From UBA10347 sp905182135 (GTDB lineage: Bacteria > Actinomycetota > Acidimicrobiia > Acidimicrobiales > UBA10347), in contig CAWUSE010000027.1 in NCBI GenBank assembly GCA_963925805.1, forward strand, positions 55,361-119,360: 64,000 nt of DNA. The letters run 5' to 3'. The translations under genes and the position numbers were made by a program. Below, in pieces: positions 37,895 to 46,595 of this stretch. The notes under the pieces were generated by a model. It was not told the origin of the DNA. It did no database searches and saw only the letters and a program-made list of their open reading frames with translations. Numbering within the stretch: the first letter of the stretch is position 1; every line of letters begins with the position of its first letter.

Positions 37895-37947
37895 GATCCA
37901 CGATCCACGCTCAAGAGCTCAAGAGCACATGAGTACATGAGTACATA
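37895..37947. repeat. Three adjacent short tandem duplications
   Basis: In order: gatccac twice (37895-37908), gctcaaga twice (37909-37924), then, after gc, acatgagt twice plus a partial copy (37927-37947). All are exact. They sit in the 432-base gap upstream of the deacetylase gene (start 37837, minus), within its likely promoter region. The rest of the gap to 38269 has no supported gene. Confidence 0.75.
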
Positions 37948-38269
37948 AGCACGCTCGTCATCAGCGGCAGCTCGACGACGACAGCCCGAAGATTACGCCT
38001 CAGCCAAACTGGTCCGTCACTTCCTCGCGGTGCTGACGCTGTGGGTGTCGAAAAGGTCGCTGTATGGAGCTACTCGCGACGTGCGCTGATGGCATGCCTG
38101 GTTGCGAATACTCATCCGGTACGTAGCCGCTCGCTGGCCTATGGCCGAAGCGTGTTCTTTGTCAGGATCTGCGGCGAGATGACCAGCATGTGTGGAACGA
38201 TCGCATCCGTCTCGGGGTTGAGTGCGTTCCCGATCCAGTTCATCCACTGCGTGTCGCAGGCCCACGGCG

Positions 38270-39292
38270 TCAGGCGAGGGCTGCCTGCACCCGGGGGATC
38301 ACCTCGGTGACAAATAATTCGAACGATGCCATTGCCTCAGCGTGGTCAAGCGATCCCCAGCAGAATGAGGCGAGCGAGTAGTCGACCTGGGAGTGGGCCG
38401 CGACTTCCAGCAAGTTCGCTGCGACATCGTCGGGATCACCGGCGGCGAGCAGGCCCTGTTCGATCGCTAGGGCGCCGTCGCCGTCGAGGGTCGGGTTCGA
38501 CTCGCGTGGTTCGCCGATCCTGCGAAAGTGGGTGGTGATGTTGTGGTCATAGGCCTTCCACGATTCGATCGCTCGACGCCGGGCACTGTCGCTGTCGGCG
38601 CCGACCAGGACATGGCGAGAGAAAGCGGTCGTCGGCACCGGGTCAGGGTTGAGCCGGCGTGGGCTGTTCGCGTGGGCTGCAGCGGTCTGCTTGTGCAGGT
38701 TCGCGTTCTCGATAATGCGGTCTGCGGAACCACCGAGCACGACGTGCAGGTTGTGCCGTCCGGCGTAGTCGGCATTGCCGGCGTACCAGAGCGGCGGGTA
38801 GGGCTTCTGTACCGGCTGGAAAGGGACCGCCGCGCCGTCGACCGGTTCGCCGCAAAATATGGAAAGCACCTGCTCGAGGACATCGCCCATGTTGGCCTCG
38901 CGCTCGTCGGGGTCGCGTCCAAGCAGACGTTGTTCGGGTGAGCTGACGCCCTTGCCGAATCCGATCTCGAGCCGGCCGCCGGTCAGCGCGTCAAGCATCA
39001 GGAGTTCCTCGGCCAGTCGTATCGGCTCGTACAGCGGCAGTACGTGCACCAATGAACCCAGGCGGATCGTCGAGGTGTGTTGGGCTGCGGCGGCCAGGAA
39101 CAGACTCGGCGATGGTGTCGCGTCGAGCGGGGTCAGGTGGTGCTCGGTGGTGTGGTACCCCCAGAGCCCTGCATTCTCGGCGGCGGCGATCAGCTCGAAC
39201 CGTTCGCGGTACAACCGGTCAAGACCGATGCCGGGCCGGGCCTCGAGCAGGTCATAGAGCCCGAACCGGATCGCTGGTGCTTTTTCGACCAT
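38270..39292 (-). CDS. Luciferase-like (LLM) oxidoreductase, alkanal monooxygenase-like subgroup
   Basis: This 340-residue protein has the bacterial-luciferase-like features EHHLTPLDATPSPSLFLAAA, IRLGSLVHVLPLYEPIRLAE and GRLEIGFGKGVS. It probably uses FMNH2 or F420H2. ATG 39292 begins MVEKAPAIRFGLYDLLEARP; the frame extends to 39367 without a better site. It is distinct from the two shorter LLM proteins nearby. Confidence 0.87.
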   Translation of the reverse strand: MVEKAPAIRFGLYDLLEARPGIGLDRLYRERFELIAAAENAGLWGYHTTEHHLTPLDATPSPSLFLAAAAQHTSTIRLGSLVHVLPLYEPIRLAEELLMLDALTGGRLEIGFGKGVSSPEQRLLGRDPDEREANMGDVLEQVLSIFCGEPVDGAAVPFQPVQKPYPPLWYAGNADYAGRHNLHVVLGGSADRIIENANLHKQTAAAHANSPRRLNPDPVPTTAFSRHVLVGADSDSARRRAIESWKAYDHNITTHFRRIGEPRESNPTLDGDGALAIEQGLLAAGDPDDVAANLLEVAAHSQVDYSLASFCWGSLDHAEAMASFELFVTEVIPRVQAALA

Positions 39293-39615
39293 GCCCTCAT
39301 CGTAGGTGAGCGGGCTCTCGGCGCACGATCCGGCCACCGGCGTCGCCCACACACACCGCATCCACACCCGATATCCACACCCACAGGGACCACAGCGACG
39401 GCTCCCGCAGCGGTGCTCTCGCCGAGAACGAGGCCGGGGTCAGCCCCAACGGGCACGCCTACGGTGTCGACGCGAACACAGTCGGCGAGTTCGGGGGACT
39501 CGACTTCGACCTTCATCACCATCGTCGATCGCCATCGCCAATCAGTTTGACCCGCTGGCCGGCTAAGAATCAGGCGCTGCTCCCGGTCTTGGGTTCGGTG
39601 TGCCAGCATGTTGTT
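39293..39615. other. Divergent intergenic gap, no confident gene
   Basis: This gap separates the minus-strand LLM gene and the plus-strand M20 peptidase. A minus-strand frame here (ATG near 39522) reads MVMKVEVESPELADC and later CGCGVCGR, but runs about 100 bases into the LLM gene and has no recognisable family. I do not call it a gene. Confidence 0.4.
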
Positions 39616-41043
39616 ATGACCTTGTCTCAGCTGTCGGTGCCCCAGGTAGATGCTTCGGTAGATGCCTTATGGGACGCGGCGTTGCCCGTCTTGTTCGACT
39701 ACATCGCGATTCCTGCGAAGTCGCCGGCGTATGCACCGAATTGGGCCGCCGAGGGGCACCTAGCTGACGCGGTCGAGCTGATCCGTTCTTGGTGTGTTGA
39801 GAACGCGCCGGCTGACGCCAATGTTGTTGTGCATGAGATCCAGGGCCGCACCCCGCTGATCACGATTGAGGTTCCTGCCTTCGGAGATCCAACGTCGCAA
39901 GACACGGTGATGTTGTACGGGCATCTTGACAAGCAACCTGAGATGACGGGTTGGCGTGACGGCCTTGGCCCGTGGACGCCGGTGCTCGAGGGCGACCGTT
40001 TGTATGGGCGCGGCGGTGGAGACGACGGGTATTCGGCCTTTGCCATCATTGGGGCCCTCAACGCGTTGCGCGATGCCGGTGGCTCGCATTGTCGGTGTGT
40101 GGGTTTGATCGAGGCAAGCGAAGAAAGCGGCAGCGTCGACCTGCCTGCCCATCTCGAACAGCTCGGCGATTTCCTTGGCGATATCAGTTTGGTCGTCTGT
40201 CTCGATTCGTGCGCTGCCGACTATGACGCCTTGTGGGCAACGACATCATTGCGGGGTGGCGTAGGCATTGAGCTACGTGTTGATGTGCTGGACCGGGGCA
40301 TGCACTCTGGTCTGACGAGCGGCGCGGCCCCAACAAGCATGCGGGTGCTTCGTCAACTGCTCGATCGCATCGAGGATCCAGTGACGGGTCGAATCCTGCT
40401 CGATGGGCTGCACGCCGAGATTCCCGAGGGCCGCATCGCCGAGGCACATGCTGCGGCCGCAACAGGCGTTGATGTACGTAATGACATCGCGTATTCGGGC
40501 ACGACCGAGGCACCGCACGGAAGTGCTGCCGACATGTTGTTGGCAACGACGTGGGAGCCAACGTTGTGTTACGTCGGCATCGATGGCGTGCCGTCGCTTG
40601 CCGAGGCCGGCAACGTCTTGCGTCCCTTTACGACCCTTGGGCTCTCGTTCCGGTTGCCGCCAACGGTTGATTGCGGGGAAGCCGCCAAGTTGCTGATCGA
40701 GGTGCTCAGCGCAGACCCTCCGTCGAATGCCACGGTCACTGTCACTGCGACCAAAGGTGGAAATGGGTGGAATGCGCCGGTAACCGAACCATGGCTGGCC
40801 GAGGCTCTCACTGCTGCTTCCATGAGCCACTTCGGCAGGCCTGCGGGCGGCATGGGTATCGGCGGTGGCATTCCGTTTATGTCGATGCTGGGTGAGCGAT
40901 ACCCCGACGCACAGTTCCTGATCACCGGCGTGCTTGGCCCAGAGTCAAACGCCCACGGTCCAAACGAGTTTCTGCATCTGCCGACGGCACGTAAGGTCAC
41001 GGCGTGTGCGGCCCATGTCATCGACGCTCACGCCCGCCGCTGA
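39616..41043 (+). CDS. M20/M25/M40-family metallopeptidase
   Basis: This 475-residue dinuclear zinc peptidase or deacylase has its metal ligands in YGHLDKQP (His), GRGGGDDGYS (bridging Asp), EASEESGS (Glu pair), VVCLDS (Asp) and SNAHGPNEF (His). The dimerisation domain lies at about 210-380. It resembles dipeptidase-like M20 proteins (CNDP group). ATG 39616 is chosen; the frame extends to 39547. No signal peptide. It probably hydrolyses dipeptides or N-acyl amino acids. Confidence 0.9.
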   Translation: MTLSQLSVPQVDASVDALWDAALPVLFDYIAIPAKSPAYAPNWAAEGHLADAVELIRSWCVENAPADANVVVHEIQGRTPLITIEVPAFGDPTSQDTVMLYGHLDKQPEMTGWRDGLGPWTPVLEGDRLYGRGGGDDGYSAFAIIGALNALRDAGGSHCRCVGLIEASEESGSVDLPAHLEQLGDFLGDISLVVCLDSCAADYDALWATTSLRGGVGIELRVDVLDRGMHSGLTSGAAPTSMRVLRQLLDRIEDPVTGRILLDGLHAEIPEGRIAEAHAAAATGVDVRNDIAYSGTTEAPHGSAADMLLATTWEPTLCYVGIDGVPSLAEAGNVLRPFTTLGLSFRLPPTVDCGEAAKLLIEVLSADPPSNATVTVTATKGGNGWNAPVTEPWLAEALTAASMSHFGRPAGGMGIGGGIPFMSMLGERYPDAQFLITGVLGPESNAHGPNEFLHLPTARKVTACAAHVIDAHARR

Positions 41044-41111
41044 TGGCCAAGGCCGTGTTGGTTCTGAGCTGATCAGAGACGTTGCGTTGGTCGGTGCGTT
41101 CGGAAGTCCCG

Positions 41112-42263
41112 TTAGCGCAGCGCTGCGTCCAGCGCTTCCAGCAGCACGTCGATGTCGTCGGGGGTGTTGTAGACGTTTGGCGAGACGCGGATGGCGTCGC
41201 CTCGCAGCGAAACGCGAATGTTGCGCTTGGCGATCTCGCTCATGGCTCGTTGCGTCGTCGCGACATCGGTGTGGCGGATGCCGACGATGTGCCCGAAGTG
41301 ATCGTCGGGCCCGGGTATGGCGTACGGGCTCGATTCCAGATGGGCGAGCAAGGGTGCCATCAAATGGGTGCAGTAGTCCGCTACCTGTGCTGGTCCCCAC
41401 GCCAAGACTTGTTCGAGCGAGGCATTGGCCATCGACAGGGTGACATCGTTGGCGTGACCACCAACGTCGAATCGTCGGGCTCCTGGTCTGAAGGTGTCTC
41501 TCAGGCCTGTCCCGGTGGTGTTTTGGCTTCCGGCACGGTTGCTCCAGTGGTGCTCGAACGGCGTTGCGTCGATCAGTCGCTCACCAACAATAGAAATCGC
41601 GAACTGGTCAGGGCAGAACAGCCACTTGTATGCAGAACAAAGCAACAGGTCAGGTTGAACATCTGCGTACGCGAATGGGACAGCACCGAGTGATTGGGTT
41701 GCATCGATCACTACGAGTGCGTCGACTTCGCGGGCTTTGCGAGCGATGGCGGCAAGATCGAACGCCGTGCCGTCGGCCCATAACACGGTGGACAGGCTTA
41801 CAACGGCGGTTCTGTCGTCGATGGCATCGATCATCGCCTGTGACCAGCGTGCTGCCAGCCCCTGGCCTTGAGCAGGTCGTTCAACGGTGACCATCGAGGC
41901 ACCGGTGCGTTCACATGCCGCTATCCACGCGTAGACGTCGCTGGGAAATTCCTCTTCGGGAACCACGACTGTTCGGCCGGGGCGAAGTGCCCAGTTGTGC
42001 GCGGCGACGCCGATGCCGTAGCTGACCGCTGGTGCGATGGCGACTTGGTCGGCGGAACACCCAACGAGTTTGGCGACGTTGTTGCGGAATGCTTCTGACT
42101 TGGCGAAGTAGTCGTCGGGCGTCTTCGATGCTGGCACCAGCATTCGTTCTACGGCCGCTTTGCCTGCCCGCGTTGTCGCTAGCGGATACGGGCTGCGGGA
42201 GGCACAGTCCAGATAGTGCAGGCCATCGGGAAGAGCGAAGAGCGAACGTTGATTGGTGAGCAT
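41112..42263 (-). CDS. Class V PLP-dependent aminotransferase / cysteine desulfurase-like protein
   Basis: This 383-residue fold-type I enzyme has the PLP Asp in VVIDATQSLGAVPF and the Schiff-base Lys in CSAYKWLF, plus SLSTVLWADGTAFDLA at the cofactor phosphate region. The set resembles kynureninase- and isopenicillin-N-epimerase-like proteins more than IscS. No iron-sulfur assembly gene is near. It is convergent with the M20 peptidase. Confidence 0.87.
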   Translation of the reverse strand: MLTNQRSLFALPDGLHYLDCASRSPYPLATTRAGKAAVERMLVPASKTPDDYFAKSEAFRNNVAKLVGCSADQVAIAPAVSYGIGVAAHNWALRPGRTVVVPEEEFPSDVYAWIAACERTGASMVTVERPAQGQGLAARWSQAMIDAIDDRTAVVSLSTVLWADGTAFDLAAIARKAREVDALVVIDATQSLGAVPFAYADVQPDLLLCSAYKWLFCPDQFAISIVGERLIDATPFEHHWSNRAGSQNTTGTGLRDTFRPGARRFDVGGHANDVTLSMANASLEQVLAWGPAQVADYCTHLMAPLLAHLESSPYAIPGPDDHFGHIVGIRHTDVATTQRAMSEIAKRNIRVSLRGDAIRVSPNVYNTPDDIDVLLEALDAALR

Positions 42264-42364
42264 GGCTCGCTTCTTGATGCGTCGGCGGAAGTGGCCATGT
42301 TGGCACGCTTCTCAACAGCCATCTGCAGTTACGCTCGCTGACTTGTTCGGGTCAGCCTTGTTGC

Positions 42365-42727
42365 TCAGCTGATTGTGCAATAGGCGACGTTGTGTTGCTG
42401 GCATTCGGCCCGAAGGTTCGGCCCGTGATCGCCGCTCCAAACGCAGATTTGGGCGCCTAGATGGTTGCCGGCAACTAGCGCTTCACACGACAGCGTTGAG
42501 AGGGCGTGTTCTGTGCGTCGCTCGGCGACCTGCCAAGCCATGTCAGCAAAGGGCACGATGCCGATATCAGTTCGGATTGTGACGAGTTCACGGCCGAGCG
42601 CCCGACGTTGAGCCATATCGAATGCCCCGGTCAACTGCCCACCAGCCGATGCGGCCACGCTGCGGCAGAGCCGTAGAAACCAGAGGTTGGTCGTGTGGAC
42701 CTCGACGTCACTGATGTGAGCCTCTTG
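42365..42727 (-). pseudogene. Probable remnant of a VapC-like PIN-domain protein, 5' end missing
   Basis: The minus-strand frame is open from just after a stop at 42728-42730 down to 42365. It contains DVEVHTTNLWFLR, an AxxALGREL helix, GIVPFADMAWQVAERR and CEALVAGNHLGAQICVWSGD, which follow the layout of the last two thirds of PIN ribonucleases, ending NVAYCTIS. No start codon precedes DVEV; GTG 42658 would give 97 residues without it. The usual N-terminal Asp motif is absent and the Asp expected before CEAL is Ser, so it should be inactive. No antitoxin partner is visible. The family call is tentative. Confidence 0.4.
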
Positions 42728-42772
42728 TCATGACCAACTCACGAGCGTCACAGTTGCCCTATACATAAGGCA

Positions 42773-45700
42773 GTGCAGCTTTTCGACGAACGTCTCATCT
42801 TCAGCCCTTCAGACATCGTCAATCACTTGGCGTGTGAGCACTTGACCCAGTTGAACTTGCTTGTCGCCCGACGCGAACTCGACCGCCCAGTCGATGACCG
42901 CTCTGAGGCCGAACTCATTCGCAACCTTGGCCTGACTCACGAGGCGGCCTATCTCCAGGACCTAAAGGCCCAGGGCCTTTCAGTGGTCGAAATTCCCGGG
43001 TGCTCTAGCGCGAAAGAGCTACAGCAGGCTCACACCGCAACCGTCGAGGCCATGCAAGCAGGGGTCGACGTCATCTTCCAGGCGACGTTCTTCGACGGTT
43101 CCTGGCGGGGCCACGCTGACTTTCTCTTTCGAAGCAACCATCTCAACACCGATCTTGGTCCGTTCGGTTATGAGCCCTACGACACCAAGCTGGCCCGCAC
43201 CCTCAAGGTCTCTGCGCTGGTGCAGTTGGCTGACTACGCCGCCCAACTCGAAGCCATTCAGGGCGTTCGACCCCAGCGCGTACACATCGTGCTTGGCAAT
43301 CGCGAGATCAGTTCGTTCGCGACCCACGATGTTGCCGCCTTTCACCGCCGGGCACGCCTGCGACTCATCGCTGCAACCGAGCCAATCGACCTGGCATCCG
43401 AGACCTATCCCGATCCGGTGAGTCACTGCGGCATCTGTCCTTGGAACGAGGTGTGTGAGCAGCGCCGAAAGACTGACGATCACTTGAGCCGGGTGGCTGG
43501 GCTGGGTAAGCCACAGATCAAGTCGCTGGCCGGCGTTGGTATCACGACGGTTCAGGGTTTGGCCGAAGCTGTCGAGGGGAAGGGCCCGCCGCGCATGCTT
43601 GCCGCGACCTATGAGCGCCTCCGTCACCAAGCCCAACTGCAGGCCACGACCGCGGTCGACGAGCCGCGCTTTGAGCTCGTCGATCCAGCCCTCAACCCGG
43701 CGGGTGGTTTCCGGCTGTTGCCCGAACCGAGCGCCGGCGATCTGTTCTTTGATCTTGAGGGTGACCCGTATCGCGGCGACGATGGTTCGGGCCTGGAGTA
43801 TCTGTGGGGCGTTTCTAACGCCAGCGATGACTTCAGTTCGTGGTGGGCGCACGATTCGGATGCTGAACTGGTGGCTTTCGAAAATATTGTCGACTTCTTC
43901 ATTGATTGCCTGGCCCGTGATCCAAAGATGCACGTCTATCACTACGCCGACTACGAGGTATCGGTAATGAAGCGGCTCGCGTCACGTCATGCGAGCCGCG
44001 AAGAAGAGGTCGACCATCTGCTTCGTAACGAAGTGTTCGTCGACCTATACGCGGTAGCTAGGCATGCGGTGCGTATCTCGAAATCGAGCCTCTCGATCAA
44101 GGATCTCGAGGTCTTCTATCGCGATGCTCGCGAGACAGATGTGCAGTCGGGCATGGCCAGCGTCGTCGAGTACGAGAAATGGATCGAAGCGCCCGACCAG
44201 GCAATCCTTGATGACATCGAGGCCTATAACCGTGATGACTGCCTGTCGACACACGGGCTTCGTGAGTGGCTCGAACTGCAACGCTCTGACGCAGAGACTC
44301 GCTGGGGCACGATCGAGCGGCGCCCGGTAGAAGAAGTCCTGCGGGGCGAAGAAGCCAACGAGCGGTCAGCCCGTGTAGCCCAACTGCGGGTCGAGCTTCT
44401 TGCTGACATCGCCCAGGGCCAGGATGCCCGAAGCGATTCCGAGCAGGGGCAGTGGCTGTTGGCCCATCTGCTCGAGTGGCACAAGCGTGAGACTAAACCC
44501 AGTTGGTGGCGGCTGTTCACGCAACGAGCGATGTCGCCTGAGGACCTCTGGCATGACTCTGAGGCCGTCGCGGCGCTCAGCTATGAGGGCGAGGTCGGCT
44601 CAGTCAGTCGGTCGCTGCTTCATCATTTTAGTTTCGACCCGGAACAGCCGCACAAGCTCAAGCCGCACAGCATGATGGATGATCATGCACCTAACGACGT
44701 GGGCAGCCATAAGAGCGTCAAAATCGAAATGGTCGACGCCGCTGCCGGCTGGCTAACAATCAAACGCGGCAAGACAAATACCAATCCGCTACCGAACAAC
44801 CTGATTCCCGGTAAGCCAATGAATACCGACTTGCTCCAAGATGCGATCGAGGAAGTCGGTCAGAGCTGGCTCACCAACAGCCCGAGCGATGAAGACCGGG
44901 GTGAGTTCCCTGCGATTCGTGATCTGTTGACGCGTGCGCTTCCCCGAACAACGGCCGCGAAGCCACTGCGTCTGGCCGGCGAGTCTGCATCCGACGCGGT
45001 GATACGGGTCGCCGGTGAACTCGACGAGTCCTATCTGGCGGTGCAGGGCCCGCCAGGTACAGGCAAGACGTTCACTGGTGCACACATGATCAAGGCACTG
45101 GTAGCTGCCGGCAAACGAGTTGGTGTGGTCGCAAACAGCCATCGGGTGGTCGAGAACCTGTTCGAAAAACTCGCCGAAGTTGCGCCCGATCTCGCCATGT
45201 TGAAGGTCGGCTCCCAAAACCCCGAGATCGCCGGCGTCAAGTGGACCAAGCAAAGCAGCGACGGCGCAGAAGCACTCCACGTTGGTGACGTCGAGGTAAT
45301 CGGAGGTACTGCCTGGCTGTTCGCTCGAACTGACATGCGCCACGCCATCGACGTGTTGGTAATCGACGAGGCCGGCCAGTTCAGCCTGGCGCACACGATC
45401 GCCGCCGCGACCTCGGCCAAGAACCTGGTGCTGCTGGGTGACCCGCAACAGCTCGATCAACCGGTGCAGGGAAGCCACCAACCTGGCACGTCCGCTTCTG
45501 CGCTGGCGCACGTATGTGGCGACGCTCAGACCATCAACGAGGCGCAAGGCGTGTTCCTCGATACGACATGGCGGATGCCCGCGTCGGTTTGCTCGTTCGT
45601 CAGCGACACGTTCTACCAAGAACGCCTCAGCGTCGAGCCGCACGCTCCTGCCCGCTCGATCGATGAGATCGCTGCCGGGCTCTACTGGGTACCGGTCCCT

Positions 45701-46177
45701 CACCAAGGCTGTAGCGGCCGCAGCTTCGAAGAAGCCGCCCGGGTCGCCGAACTGGTCACATCAGCACTCGGTTCAACACTGCGAGTCGAGGGTAAACCAC
45801 CCAGGCCAGTGACCCCTGCCGACGTGCTGGTGATCACGCCATTCAACGCGCAGGTGCAGACCATCAGAGAAGCACTCGCGGCCCAAGGTCACGATGACGT
45901 GCTCGTCGGCACCGTCGACCTGTTTCAAGGCCGCGAAGCACCCGTCGTGATCTACTCGATGACCTCATCAAGCGCTGACGCCGCACCCCGCGGTATCAAC
46001 TTCCTGTTCAGCACAAACCGTTTCAACGTCGCATTGTCACGGGCACAAGTCGCCGCGTTCGTAGTCGCCAGCCCCACACTGCTCGACACCAACTGCGCCC
46101 ACCCTGAACAGTTGCCCCTCGTCGGCGCACTTTGTGGCTTCGTGGAGGCTTGCGCAGGATCACCCACTCGGGAATGA
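42773..46177 (+). CDS. TM0106-family RecB-like nuclease fused to SF1 (Dna2/UPF1-like) helicase
   Basis: This 1134-residue multidomain DNA/RNA enzyme has: an N-terminal Cas4/RecB-like nuclease with an iron-sulfur-type cysteine set, one Cys in HLACEHLTQLNLL (about 21) and CGICPWNEVC (about 219-230); a helix-hairpin-like GLGKPQIKSLAGVG; an RNase H-fold exonuclease-like part (FFDLEGDPY near 328); and a C-terminal helicase with Walker A GPPGTGKT (about 760), Walker B VLVIDEAGQ, LGDPQQLDQPVQG, TVDLFQGREAPVV and FNVALSRAQ. Start is GTG 42773 with AAGG close by. It probably processes branched or single-stranded DNA. It is alone, divergent from the PIN remnant. Confidence 0.88.
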   Translation: MQLFDERLIFSPSDIVNHLACEHLTQLNLLVARRELDRPVDDRSEAELIRNLGLTHEAAYLQDLKAQGLSVVEIPGCSSAKELQQAHTATVEAMQAGVDVIFQATFFDGSWRGHADFLFRSNHLNTDLGPFGYEPYDTKLARTLKVSALVQLADYAAQLEAIQGVRPQRVHIVLGNREISSFATHDVAAFHRRARLRLIAATEPIDLASETYPDPVSHCGICPWNEVCEQRRKTDDHLSRVAGLGKPQIKSLAGVGITTVQGLAEAVEGKGPPRMLAATYERLRHQAQLQATTAVDEPRFELVDPALNPAGGFRLLPEPSAGDLFFDLEGDPYRGDDGSGLEYLWGVSNASDDFSSWWAHDSDAELVAFENIVDFFIDCLARDPKMHVYHYADYEVSVMKRLASRHASREEEVDHLLRNEVFVDLYAVARHAVRISKSSLSIKDLEVFYRDARETDVQSGMASVVEYEKWIEAPDQAILDDIEAYNRDDCLSTHGLREWLELQRSDAETRWGTIERRPVEEVLRGEEANERSARVAQLRVELLADIAQGQDARSDSEQGQWLLAHLLEWHKRETKPSWWRLFTQRAMSPEDLWHDSEAVAALSYEGEVGSVSRSLLHHFSFDPEQPHKLKPHSMMDDHAPNDVGSHKSVKIEMVDAAAGWLTIKRGKTNTNPLPNNLIPGKPMNTDLLQDAIEEVGQSWLTNSPSDEDRGEFPAIRDLLTRALPRTTAAKPLRLAGESASDAVIRVAGELDESYLAVQGPPGTGKTFTGAHMIKALVAAGKRVGVVANSHRVVENLFEKLAEVAPDLAMLKVGSQNPEIAGVKWTKQSSDGAEALHVGDVEVIGGTAWLFARTDMRHAIDVLVIDEAGQFSLAHTIAAATSAKNLVLLGDPQQLDQPVQGSHQPGTSASALAHVCGDAQTINEAQGVFLDTTWRMPASVCSFVSDTFYQERLSVEPHAPARSIDEIAAGLYWVPVPHQGCSGRSFEEAARVAELVTSALGSTLRVEGKPPRPVTPADVLVITPFNAQVQTIREALAAQGHDDVLVGTVDLFQGREAPVVIYSMTSSSADAAPRGINFLFSTNRFNVALSRAQVAAFVVASPTLLDTNCAHPEQLPLVGALCGFVEACAGSPTRE

Positions 46178-46595
46178 ACTGTGGTCATGCGAGCTGATTG
46201 GTTGAGTGCCATTGCCGAGCGCCAACGTCACCTGTTTAACGAGAACCTGGAATCAGGGATCTATCTGGGTGGAAGCCGTCACGCCACAGCGGCTCGAAAG
46301 TTAGCGAAGGTGTTACCGGGGAGTGGGTGGCGCAGTTCCCAGGTGATGGCGATGGGTCGTTCGTCGCGGTGGCTGATGTAGTCCGCCAGTCCGGCGAATA
46401 AGTACGGCTGCGTTCGCCCAGTTCGGCCGGGGTAAACCCTCGTGAGCGTCGCAGCCAGCGCTGTCCCTTGCCGAGCGCCCACCGATCTTGATCATTCGAA
46501 CGCAGGTAGAGGTGTATCTGCATCCTTCGATAAGGAACTTATTCAAAATAGCCAAGTAGAGGGCTTTCGTGAAACAACGTTTGCATTACATGCGA
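46178..46595. other. Gap of about 420 bases without a supported gene
   Basis: It lies between convergent helicase and SEC-C genes. Several frames are open on both strands (for example minus 46236-46523), but none shows a family signature or start site. It may hold decayed coding sequence, as neighbouring gaps do, but I cannot identify it. Confidence 0.45.

Noticed and set aside
39190..39609. A minus-strand frame with MVMKVEVESPEL and a cysteine cluster, considered as a small gene.
   Set aside because: It overlaps the LLM gene by about 100 bases, has no recognisable family and no clear initiation site.
46236..46523. A 95-residue minus-strand frame and several overlapping frames in the helicase/SEC-C gap, considered as a transposase remnant.
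   Set aside because: No transposase motif, no terminal repeats and no ribosome binding site could be found.
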